DNA of 64,000 nucleotides from Paramarasmius palmivorus. Lineage: Eukaryota > Basidiomycota > Agaricomycetes > Agaricales > Marasmiaceae. The stretch is from positions 307,208 through 371,207 of the forward strand of contig JAYKXP010000056.1 of the NCBI GenBank assembly GCA_037176845.1. Direction: 5' to 3'. The notes beneath the pieces were generated by a model, which was not told the DNA's origin, did no database searches, and was given only the letters and a program-made list of their open reading frames with translations. Below, in pieces: positions 50,312 through 61,825 of the stretch. Numbering within the stretch: position 1 is the stretch's first letter; every line of letters starts with the position of its first letter. A program made the position numbers and the translations under genes.

Positions 50312-53300
50312 TCACTCGGCAGTAAGCGTGATCACACCAAAGCTGAATGGAGGTGCTTCGAAGTCAAAAGTTTGTCCAGCGGATATTGTGCTGTTTTGCG
50401 GAGCCACGGCATTTGGTGTGGTGGGATTGTTGCTGGCGGAGGGTCCATTACCAACCAATAGTTCAACGGTTGCGCTCTCAGCGATGGTGTCGAAGGGAAG
50501 AGAAAATGTCAGGGTGTGAGCGCTATCGCCTGCATTTGCAACCTACACAGCATTCAGATTAATGGGGAGGACACACTTAGGACAATAATAGAGTACACTC
50601 ACCTTGATGATAATTTCGTTGCTGCCACGCCTTGCCACAGCCCAGTGGACGGTTCCTCCCCTTTCAGGAAGTGTACTTGGAAGATATTCATCACCCCTGT
50701 TGTGGCTGAAGAGCTAGATAAGACCCTCAGTTAGATAAATATATTACGCTTATATTTTTCAAACGTACTTTCTGGACGTAGAAGCTAGTCGACCGATAAA
50801 CAGTTCCAGCGCTGTAAAGTTCGCAGTGAGAAGCACGACGCTGAATCGAGAGTTAAAGGCTTACTCGAAGCTAACTAGGTTTGGAGTCTTTGGGAACATC
50901 AGCTAGGATTCAGGCGTTTATTCGAAGAGCGTACCCATTGCGTATTTTCGATGTGCTGGAAGAAGATCTGAGTGGAAGAAACACAGCGATGTACAATTAA
51001 CTGACGTTGAGCAGGGGTGCGTACGCAGCGGCAAAGACGATGTCACTGTTTCCTATAGTTGAAGGCTAATCAGCGCCGAAGAAGTCCCATCCTCGATCAC
51101 ACCCACTTTCCAGGCCAGTCATGAACGCAGCTTCGCCAGAGGCACCTGAGAATATCCACAATGAGCTGTGCTGAGCCTGTTTCATTCAGAGTATCCTCCT
51201 TACTTTGCATCGTCGGGAAAAGTAATCGGCCAGTTGCGGGACTGCCAAAGATATCGCTGGAATTTAAGGATATGGCAGCGTATTCGCCCTGGCGAGAAGG
51301 TTAAGAGAACTGTTTCTCCATACAAGAGTCGACTAACCTCAAAGTATAATGTGCCGTCACGCTGAGGAATGGTGAGATGAGACGACAAGAAGGACGGTCA
51401 GAAAGCTCACCTCAAAATCGTCGTAGAAAAATGCGTTGTCACTGAACCATTCTACGAAGCGAAAAGGGGTTGAGATAGGCCAGACAAAGAGAATACACGC
51501 TTATACTTGGAGTTTGATAGACATGCACGTCGTACTCAGCAGGCTTGGGTGTCAAGACCGGGTCGTTAACGTCGGTTGTCGCCATGAAAGCTAGTGCGGT
51601 ACAGCTTAACACACGAAGACACAGATTCGGTCAACAACTAACCCAGGTCAGGGAACTGTTCCTGGAGAGCATTCACAAAGGCTGGCCAACGGTATGTGTA
51701 AGTGTCGGGTGCAAAGAAGTCCTTGCGATGACAATCAGTATTATTGTCTCTGCAAAAAAATAATAACAGACGGACCTCATTTCCCACCTCAACTCGGCGA
51801 AGGTTGAATGGTTCTGGGTGTCCAAGAGATGCTCTAAGGGCGGCTAAACAACAGTAAGCTACTGTCTCGCAATACGTGATGCGGGTACAGACCTGCTTCA
51901 CTCTCTGCGGGATCTCCAATCACAAAGTTGATCTACACTCCCAGTCAATCATCCTTCATCAGATCAATTCAGTCAGAATCGAACCTGATCTGCAGCCTGT
52001 TGGATATACGGGCCCAGTTCATCTTCAGGGATGCTCATGCCTTGTAAGGAATAGCCTATGACGAAAATTGACGTTGTAGATCTCCCATGACATTGAAAGT
52101 AAACCACGAACCCGAATAGATACCCATAATAGGTTCTGCATCTAGATCTTCGCACCAGAGCAGATACTCGTAAATGCCAAGGCCACTTTGTTGTCATGTC
52201 AGTTCACGCTTGAAATAGTGTAGAATGAACGGACTCGGTATTGATGTAGCCCCAGTCTCCCTGTCGTCCTATACGTACAATTGGTGAAGGGATACCAAAG
52301 TCTGTCGTTCAACAAACGTACCTGGACGAATCTGAAGTGGACCAGTAGTAGCGTTCCATTGCCAACGTGTGGCGGGAGTTTCACCCTTATAAACCTATCA
52401 GAACTACCCTGCGAGGATTCATAGGCACTAGTCACCTCCTATGATAGACGTCAGAAAAGGTGCATAACACAAACAAGACGCTCGTACCAAGTTGTTTCCG
52501 CCAGGGAATCGCCATACTTTAGGTCCCATTTCTGCGAGCGCCTAGAAATGCCTCGTCAACATACGGTGAGCGCCCATAACAAAAAGACACCTGCTTCAGC
52601 AATATCAGCCCTCATTCCATTAGGCCTGTTGTTGAACGTTGGTGGAAACAGCGAGAACAGCGCAAAGTGAATCGTTTGTCCTGCAGCAGCTGCGCCATCA
52701 ACAGAGACCACAAAGGTATTGTTGGTATTTGCTGCATCACTCTCGGGTGTGAAGGTGGCAAAGACCTGCGTCCAAGTTGTCTGACTTCCAGAAAGTTCGA
52801 TAGTAGCGCTGCCCAGAGTTTCGCCTTCAAGACTTTGCAGACTGACAGTTGCATCACCAGAGAAGTCAGATGCCTCGGGGAAGCGGTAGAAGAATGATGC
52901 ATTGTATTGAGAAGACGCAGAGACCTTGATGCCTGTAGAGTAACAGCTGAGAAATATGAGTGAAGAAAACGTAAAGGACACGTACCCCAGAAGCCCTCAT
53001 TAGCCACACCAACCGAACCTGATGCACCATCCGGAACAGTCAGAGCAAGCGAGTTGGGGAGGGCATCTGAAACGGGATTGCTGTCAGCAACCACGGTTAT
53101 CTCTGCACCATTTACTGCCTGCCACGCGGCGAGCGAAGCGGATGTTCCTGATGTTGATGTCCATAAATACCTCTCAGAGTCGTGATGAATTTATATGTAC
53201 AGACCAGGTGTAACGAGCTGAAAAGCTCGATTTCGGAGAACTAGGAGCTGCCTGTTGAGTATTCAAAATTCGATATGGACGTACTTCATTCACTCACGTT

Positions 53301-53700
53301 CCCCGTATAAACCACCATCTCCACTCTATACCTGCGTAAGAAACGGTGCATCGGGAAAACGTCGGATTGCTCACATGCTATGACGATTATGAGACGCGAA
53401 CTATCAACACGAATAGGAATGACACTCACACTGATATCCTGTAATGGAGATAAAATAGTACTTGAGCTCGCTGTTCTTTCCTCCAGCCAAAGATTGACTC
53501 TGCCTCACCTCGAACATCATACCCCCTTCAGAAATAAATGACTTGTGAGCTGACCGATTTACCAAAGAGGAGCCCGACTTACATAGCGTAGTGGGAATGG
53601 AGTGGCTGGCCTCTGCCTCGATGGTGACCGTTGTTTGTGCACCAACTAGAGCCACTCCGACGGCGAGCAATAAGCTCAATTGACTAAATTTCCGTAACAT
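50312..53700 (-). CDS. Secreted alpha-L-arabinofuranosidase, GH51
   Basis: A gene of about 15 exons, starting at 53700 with a signal peptide (MLRKFSQLSLLLAVGVALVGA) and ending at 50312. After splicing it reads LWGMMFEDIS, SGDGGLYGE and RNRAFQLVTPG, the N-terminus of fungal GH51, then a carbohydrate-binding-like beta domain, NRPNGMRADIAEA and WRFPGGNNL. The acid/base Glu lies in RRVEVGNED, followed by FFAPDTYTYRWPAFV. The nucleophile region reads GEYAAISLNSSD, and a beta-sandwich ends in FSFGVITLTAE. The enzyme removes terminal arabinofuranose from arabinoxylan or arabinan outside the cell. A 9-nt exon (53438-53430) supplies DIS before SGDGG, with one residue fewer than the usual family spacing. 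I did not fix every splice site. Confidence 0.9.
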
Positions 53701-55222
53701 GAAAAGTCGAATCGAAGAGAGGTATGTCGTTATAAGTGTCCATATCGCTGAGCACCGACTCTTTTTAAAGCATTGGTCTACCCAGTAAATAACACGGAAA
53801 AAAGGATTATCCTGATTATCCTGTCAACCCATAACGGCGTTTGGGCGGGCACGAGACGATGCTCAACGCATGCAAGAGGATCCCTGATCAGAAACCACAA
53901 ATGACGACGAATTCTCTTTCTGCAGCTGATTGGATGGGCTGCACGAATTCCATATTTACGAGGGAACAATCGACACCTGTGAGGAAATATGACGTTAAGA
54001 GAGAATGACAAGGAAGAAAATGACCCACGTACGGCCCATGGCGGAACTGTGAGTTCACATGAACTGTTGTGCCCCGTGATTGTAGGACGCTCCCCTCACA
54101 AAACGAACACCAGGGTGCACAATGGACGTAATATGCGCACTGTTGCAGAGGGCTTGGGCTACAAAGGTCGAGCTGAAAGTTATATATATCCGTTCTGTTC
54201 GAGTGTCGAGGATTCAACGGAATAGACCATCAAGTGCAAAATGCTGTCTTGCTGCACAGAGACGACGAAGAATACCAGTTTTGACAACGGAGCCCTTGTT
54301 CAGGCTGATGGAAGTTGTCAATGAGATGATCAACGGACAGCGTTGCGGAAAAGGCCGCGGGAACAATCTTCCCAAAGCGGATCCCTGCAGCCGGCTCTTT
54401 TCCTGAACTGCACTGAACTCTCTGTGCAACCACCATGTCTTCACTTCTCCATTGGAAAGTCCGCCCGATTTGCTGAACTTATAGAAGAGAAAACGACACA
54501 TATTATGGACATCGTCGACTTACCGTGGTGCGTACTGTGTACCGCGTATGTATTGCGCGAACTGACGTTTTTCTAGACCTGTTCAAAGGCTTCCGCTTCC
54601 TTCCTACGTTCTCAGACCAAGACCCAAAACATAGCATTTGCATTCTCTTGGCACATTAGGTCAAGCTGCCGTACATCTGCGTACATCGGTGAACCTCACT
54701 CGATCAGAATCCAGAATTCTAAACGGTCATCGGAGGGAGAGAGGAGAGAAGCAAGAACTTAAAGGTGTCTCCAGAGCTTCGGGAACTCATGGCCTTGCTA
54801 TGTACAAGTACGTCTTTGGATCTCATTCAAAGGTGCGAAGTGTTAAGGACCACACCGACGTTAGCCCGTAGGACTCGATTCCAGCACACGGAGAAAACTC
54901 GCTGATACATCCGTTCTTCGCGCCCTGACGGCACCATTCAAGTTTCTACGCCATAATACGCGTCCAGACGCGTTCTTTCATCATCAGGATTCAATAAGAT
55001 AGCACAATCTTCACGGCACCGGGAGTTCATGTGATACACATATCACTAGGTTTCATCCAAACCCTTTTCCCGAAACCCGGTCCGCCCATCGTGCACCATA
55101 CGAGTCTCAGGTGGCCCATTCATTTCTAATCAGAGCCATGAGCATATTGTCGAAGCGCGGAAGGGTCGACGATGGTGATTGATCCCTATCCCCATCGTTC
55201 TTGACCTTCGCCCTGTTAGACG
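53701..55222. other. 1.5 kb head-to-head intergenic region, no supported gene
   Basis: Short frames on both strands match nothing. It holds the promoters of the GH51 gene (-) and the Atg27-like gene (+). Confidence 0.5.
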
Positions 55223-56666
55223 ATGGCGGTGGGTTGCATCGCCCTTCTCGTTCTATGCTTCGTATGGATGATACAAGGCCGGGTCCTGGATAACCTCTCC
55301 GTCTCCGACATACCTTGCTCTTTCACGATTCAGAATCTGAAATATGATATTTGCCCTCTGTTGCAGTCCAACATTCGGCATAGGAAACTTTCCATACCAG
55401 AGGGTGCGTATCTCTGATTTCCTGCATGGATCAATATCTCATGAGCTGTTTTCATACAGAGACACCTCCGACTTTGACCACCAATACGTATGAAATAAAT
55501 CTTCAAGGAGCGCTGAAACGAGATGGAACGTTACCTCAGGATTTGCAGGTATGTGTTGCGCTGTGATCGCTCAGCTATATTACTGATTTCGACTCTTCCA
55601 GTGTCCTGAAGGCACCTGGATATGCTTAACAGGTTCGAACCCGTTCTCTTTGCAATTGGGTATATCCTTATTGTTTGTACCATGACAAACAGTCACCAAC
55701 ACGCGTCCAAAACACCCTTCTGAACCTATACGAATCCTCCAAGTCGTCCCTGTCGCTGGGGGTACTTCTGACGAAGAACTTCGCCCAAAATACAAACTTG
55801 TCAAGAGCCGAGAAAGCCCGGAGAGCACATTACAGTTGACCTTACACGGCGGAACGTATAATGGAAAGAGGCAGAAGGCAGCGTTCATATTCTCCTGTGA
55901 TCGCTCAAAGGAACGAGCAGAAACCGTTGGAGGGGTACGTCGGTTCTCGTTGATTATGTTTCACCAAAGCATCTCACCCTTGTGGGACTTGTTGTAGATG
56001 ATAACTTCTCCCAAATTCTCCTGGTCCTTCAACGGTACTCATGCCTTTGACTGGAAATCATCTTATGCTTGTCCAGAGGTGCTACAAGACGACGACAACG
56101 GTAACGAGTCGCAACCTGAGAAAGGCGAGGAAGATAACGATTCACCCCCACCTGATCCTGACTCGGATTCGGATGTGGAACCTGGGCAAGGGGAAGATGG
56201 AGCTGGTAACGATCAGCGTGATAAGCCTTTACGCGATTATTCTGGCCTCTTATGGATACCCGTGATGTGCGTCTTTGACTATGAGACTGAATTGGTTGGT
56301 ACATGTGCTGATTATCCTATCAGGTTACTTGTGCTCGCAAAGATCTTCTTCATCAGAACGTATTGGAGGATACGGCAAGGAAAAGATTCGGCTCCGTCAA
56401 TTCCAGTATCCCTACGCCAGGTTTGCCAGTGGTTCAGGTGGCACCTGGGATTCAAGAAAACAACTGGTTATGAGGCTCTCAAGGCTGAGTCAGACGAGGA
56501 AAATGAACCATCTGATCGTTACGACATTATGAGGGAATATGAGTCTTTCTACGCGGTTTACGGGCAAGCTGGGGCTGGTTTAGGGGAAGGAGAGGATATA
56601 CCGTTAACTCCTAGTCCGAGGAAGTCCACGTTTGGGTATGGAACCGGTGGTACATCTCCCAGATGA
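55223..56666 (+). CDS. Atg27-like MRH-domain type I membrane protein
   Basis: Six exons, 55223-55403, 55460-55548, 55602-55632, 55693-55934, 55998-56266 and 56324-56666, close at 384 residues. A signal peptide (MAVGCIALLVLCFVWMIQG) is followed by a mannose-6-phosphate receptor homology domain: CPEGTWICL, RILQVVPVAGG, LTLHGGTYNGKRQKAAFIFSC and FSWSFNGTHAFDWKSSYACP, with paired Cys. A Glu/Asp-rich spacer and one membrane helix (GLLWIPVMLLVLAKIFFI) follow, created by splicing out a 57-bp in-frame intron. The cytosolic tail is polar with a YDIMREYESFYAVYG stretch that may carry sorting signals. Atg27 cycles between Golgi, vacuole and Atg9 vesicles in autophagy. A cargo-receptor role is the alternative. 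Confidence 0.8.
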
Positions 56667-56995
56667 ACCATTAGAATAGAACTTTGTTTCTCAGTAGATG
56701 CAAGGGGTTACCTGAGGCGAAAACATTGCTTAGCTCAGCAGATACCAGTATTAAATTTTAAGAACTTGAAGGAGTAGAGCTTACGTTCAGTTGAACGTTG
56801 GGAAGCGGGCCGAATTTGCATTTTTCTCCTGACTATCACATACGACTTCTTCAATGTTCTTACAGAAGCGCGATCCGTCTTCTCACCGGAGGCGCCTCGA
56901 ATCAAGCTTTTAATAGGTTGCTTGCCCCATGACCTCGCTCATGAGAAAGGGTCGATTCTCGTTTCCGAGTCCAAGCCAACCCTGTTGTAACCACC

Positions 56996-59031
56996 ATGAT
57001 ATGGTCTTACTTTGAGCATCTGAGGGCATGGTAAGTGCCGCTTACTGTTTCCGTAGACTCAAAAAGGGCTAACATTTCTTTCAGTCGTGCAAAGCAACAA
57101 GAACGACGTGACCGTATCGCCAGTCTACCGCCAGAGTTTCACAGCCCTCTTTCAGCTCAAGATAAGGACATCTTGGACCTTCCTATCTCTGAATTGGCAG
57201 CCAAAGTTCGAAAGGGAGATATAGATCCTCAGGCATCCTTAACAGCATACGCAAAAGCTGCTTTGAAGGCCCATGAAGAAACAAACTGTCTTACAGAGGT
57301 GATGATAGCTGAGGCACGCGAGTGGGCAAAGGATTGCAATAAGGACGGGCCTCTGGCAGGTGTTCCTGTCAGCTTGAAAGATGTGAGTGATAGGTTTCCT
57401 GACGATTGGTTCGTGCTCTGAGAACCTGTTAGATGCTCAGCGTCAAAGGATTCGACACTACAGTCGGATACTCTGCATGGATCGGCAGACCAGCACAACA
57501 AGATTCCGCCATAGCCAAACTCCTTCGCGATGCAGGCGCCATTCCATTCGTCAAAACCAACATTCCAATCACCCTTCTCTCCTTTGAATCCAGCTCAGAC
57601 CTCTTTGGTACTTGCACGAACCCGCACAATTCAAAGTATGCGCCGGGAGGTTCGACGGGTGGAGAAGCAGCTTTACTTGCTTATGGTGGATCACGGATTG
57701 GTGTTGGTTCAGATGTCGCTGGCTCTGTACGCGTGCCAGCACACTATTCGGGAATCTACTCCATACGTTCTTCTGTGGGAAGGTTCCCCAAGTTTGGAAG
57801 CGGCTCTAGTATTGCTGGCCAAGAAGGCGTTCCGTCTACTCATGCTCCCATGACTAGAACCCTAGAAGACCTAGAAACTATCTGGAAGGCAGTCGTCACG
57901 ATGGAACCGTGGAAGTACGACCACACTGTTCGTTAGTGCTTTAGTGATGCGGACTGGAAGCTGACACGCCCGAACACAGTGCTATTCTTTACCATGGCGT
58001 GAAGTGGATTTCTCTCAAAAGCCACTGAAATGGGGCGTGATGTGGGATGATGGTACGTTCTTTTGTCTTGGGAATATACCCGCGAAACCAACCCACGCAT
58101 CGATAGGTGTTATCGCCCCCTCGCCAGCTTGCAAACGTGCACTACAGCTCGTCGTAGATCAGCTAAGCAAGAACGGTCACCAAGTGATAGCTATGTACGA
58201 ACTCCATCCTGAGATGACTCCAAACCCTCATCAAATTCACTAGAAATCCTCCGAGCCCTTATGAAGGGGAGAAGATTGCTTCACAGCTTCTGTTTGCAGA
58301 TGAAGGTACACGCTTCCTTTCACATCAGAGAATCTCACCGACCTACCGCTCCTACAGTCAAAGTCGTAACAAAACCCATCCGATTCTGGGAATGGTGTGA
58401 CGCCGGTATCCAACAAGCCCGAAAATGGTTTGCTCTTCCTTGGTTGCTCAAGAAGTTGTATGTGTGGTACACGAGGTACATCCGCCAGGACGAGATAAAC
58501 GCCGGCTTTTTGGAGGGCCTGACCTCTGAGAGGAAGATCACAAAGTACTGGCCACTCGTTGCTCGCCGCGAGGCGTATCGCAAGGAGTGGTTCGAGATGT
58601 GGAAAGCCAATGAACTTGACTTCGTGCTCACAGTACCAAATGCGCTACCGGCTGTTCCTCATGGTGGTATGAAAAATGGGTTTAAATCGTGTGGATACAC
58701 TGTGTTGTTTAATATGGTATGTGTTATGTCTTGATGGCCACGTTAAACTGACCGAGAACTTATCCTTTAGCTCGATTATACAGCTGGCATACTGCCAGTC
58801 ACTCATGTTGATGCCACACTTGACCGGCTACCTCAGTCATTCAAGTCCAGGAATACTATCGAGGCAAGTGTCTACCGAATGTACGATGCTGAGAAGATGG
58901 CTGGTCTCCCCATCGGAGTTCAGATTGTCGGTAGAAGGCTAGAAGAAGAACGGGTTTTGGAAGCAATGAAAACAGTTGAAGGTCTTTTGCGCGCAAGCGG
59001 TTTGCAGTACGAGCTGCTAAAGAAGTGGTGA
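56996..59031 (+). CDS. Amidase (fatty-acid amide hydrolase-like, amidase-signature family)
   Basis: A short first exon (56996-57030, MIWSYFEHLRA) joins the exon at 57085 (CRAKQQERRDRIASLPPEF). The amidase signature is complete: GVPVSLKD with the catalytic Lys, GYSAWIGRPA, APGGSTGGEAALLAYGG with the cis-Ser, and GVGSDVAGSVRVPAHYSGIY with the nucleophile Ser. The rest follows fungal FAAH-like enzymes and ends with AGLPIGVQIVGRRLEEERV and a short tail to 59031. It should hydrolyse fatty-acid or aryl amides. No signal peptide is present. Its 3' end is only about 50 bp from that of the SET-MYND gene on the other strand. Confidence 0.9.
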
Positions 59032-59081
59032 AAACAATGTACTTATATTTTCCTATTGGTCTATGGACAACAATTAGTTTA

Positions 59082-61533
59082 CTATGCCCTATCGCGCAAC
59101 ACATTCTTGACACCCGTTTTCCAGACTTCAATCTCCTTCTCTAACCTAACGATGTCTTCTCGTACAGCCTTCCCAACGTTTCCGCCATCGTTCTTTGTAC
59201 CGAATCCGATCTTCAGTATCGACAATGCACGGACATGTGTGTCATAAGCAAGCTTAAGACGCGCAGGCCCAGAAGGCGGGTATACTGTTGTTGGGCTGTT
59301 GCTTGAGGCATCAGTTCCTTCTGGTGCGGCAACCTCATCCACAGCAAGTAGTCTACCCAATTCTGCCAGAGCAACGCCCAAGACTGGATGTGCTGGGTGA
59401 AGCACCCCTGTTAATCCAGTCACGACTTCCGTTGCAGTGCGTATAGCATCATCTAGATGCACCTGTGCCCGTTGGGCATGTTCCTTGGCAGCGGGTGATA
59501 CAAGTGTTTCTTCCCTGGTTGTGGAGGCAACAGATTGTATACCTTGCATGAGAATTGGCAATTCATCAATGAGGAACGCTTGGTGCAGTCTCATCATTGC
59601 TAGGAGAGGATAAGAAGAATGCGAAAGGCCGACAGACATCAAGATAGGGATAAGGTTGGTGGTTAGCCGTTTGCCCTTTTCAGGATCTGGTAAGACCATG
59701 GCATCAGACGACCAGAAGCTAGAGAAGAAATGGTCTCACCTGTGTACTGCATCTTGGTTGCTTTGTCCAAGCCTTCTTTGCCTATCCGAACTGCATCAAG
59801 AACCTCCTCAAATGTACTCTTTGGTATGGGTGTTTTGCATTTGAAACAAGACGTGGATTGAGTTGTGGTGTCTGTGGATTAAGCTTAGTCGAGGAAGACC
59901 GGGTGATATGTATGAGATCGCTCACCTTCCGATTCGATGTCGGGTAAAGAACATGTTCCGCCACACTTTCTAGGGCACCATATGGCTTGTCTAGGGTCCG
60001 GAGATCCTAAATCTGAACTTGCTACTCCGTCGTCGACATCCATCTTATCAGCCGGGTCATTTGAGCCGGCACATAGAGAACACCTGCACGTGAAGTGATA
60101 CGTTTCTTTGAGAGCCTTTTGCCTCAAAGACCGGGGAAGAGTGGTATCGATATACGCCGTGAAAACCTAGAGGAAGATTCGGATCATTCTTCAATTCATA
60201 AAGTTGAGTTTTACCTCTTCCCCAGGCATGATATTCTTCAACGCAACCACTTCCATCCTAGGTTCACTCTTTTTGTTCTCGTCCGAGGTAGCACCAGGGA
60301 ATACGACGACAGTATTGGGATCACATGAATGGTTCAAGAGCGCTGCAGTTGGAGAGACGCAGGCTCCGATTGGCGTCAGAGATGGATCGGCCAGGGTGAA
60401 GGTGTTTGTTGTGAACTGCGGTGATGTCAATGGGAGTTAAGGACTCATAGAGGCTTTTCAAACCTTTGAAATGATATCCACCAGCTCTCCAGCACTCTGG
60501 ATCCCGAATTGAGAGGACAGGTCCTGGGGAGATGCTACTCCTAAATATTGCACCAGACTGTGTGCAAGTTGAGTCTGTTCTTCGATAATCTTGGTATTAC
60601 CCTTTATGTTAGTGAGCGTGGCGCGATCTGTCAGCCATGTATCAGCGTTTGAACTATAATCTATCATAGAAACATACGAGATTGCATGCCATCGATCTCC
60701 TTTGCCTACAGGAGTACTCAGAACACAAAAACGTCCCAAAATGCGAAGCGAGGACTCACCCAGGAACTGTTGGCTCCTTTCTTTTGCTTCATCCATAGCA
60801 TCCTCGCCATACAACGTATCGCGTCACTTGGCGGCCGCACAGTAAACTCCATCGCGTCTTCGCTACTCCCTGACTGCATCGCGTCTTCGGGTATTGGACT
60901 ACTAGCAGCAGCTTGGAACCAACGTTGTAGTGCTGAACATTCATGTTTGTGAATTGACCAGTCGTTCGTTTGGCATGTCTTAACGAGGAGTCAGTATGGA
61001 GTATTCAATGAAGTGTTATGAACTCACGGAATCGCAATACCAAACGACACGACATTTAGCACATCTACTGAGTTTTTTTGGCGATGAAGCTGTAGCTGGA
61101 GCATCTGTAGATGCAGAACAGGCAGAACAACAGGTGTCTAGATATCGGTTCGATATGGCATGGCTGTAAGGTTTGACGGAAAGGATTGTACTGCCTATCA
61201 GGATCTTGAAGCATGAATTTATGTGCGCCAAAACGAAGAGTAATCGTACACACCCGCTCGTATTGGCTGCGTTGCCCATAACCCTCTTCCTTCCTCGTTT
61301 GATACCCTTATCTGTAACCAAGGCGGAAGAGAACTGTGCATTCCCTGATTCGAAGCTTGAGAAGGTGAAGTTTGGCTCTCCGTTACTCGCAATTGCTCTT
61401 CTGCACCATTCCTATGTTCACCCGGATCGCGTTCTGACGGGTTTGCGGCTGATGAGGAATCTCGAGTAGAGGGTGGGACAGCTACATACGATTTAGTCTT
61501 TCCTTTTTTTGCTTTCAGCGCAGTGAAAGACAT
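59082..61533 (-). CDS. SET and MYND domain lysine methyltransferase (SMYD-like)
   Basis: A multi-exon minus-strand gene with a probable start at 61533 (MSFTALKAKKGKTKSY) and stop at 59082. In order: a Ser-rich leader, the SET start (EEGRGLWATQPIRAG), the MYND zinc finger (CSACSASTD, RCAKCRVVWYCDS), then the SET core ALLNHSCDPNTVVVF with the Asn-His-Ser-Cys motif. GEEVKLNFMN, the post-SET HFTCRCSLCAG and a helical C-terminal repeat region like SMYD tails follow. The enzyme should transfer methyl groups from S-adenosylmethionine to lysines of histones or other proteins. Intron borders in the middle were not all fixed. It is convergent with the amidase gene with almost no spacer. Confidence 0.85.
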
Positions 61534-61825
61534 TTTGCGGTTTGGGACGAGGAAGGATGGAACAATAGAGTGAACCAGATGGAACGTGGTAGAAGAATCT
61601 CCGAATGCCAATACGCGTCATTGAATCAGTTGCAAACTCCATTATAAGCGTAAATACAGATGCATTCTGGATGTGAATATGTAACGCTAGATCATACAAA
61701 TATTACAAGTTGGTAGCATAACCCGAAGCCCTCATAGTTGCCTACCAGTCTAAACCATCCACATTTGCACAAAAAGATAGACCTTGTTCGGTACCAAGAA
61801 TCAAGAAAAAGAGCGACTAAAAGAA

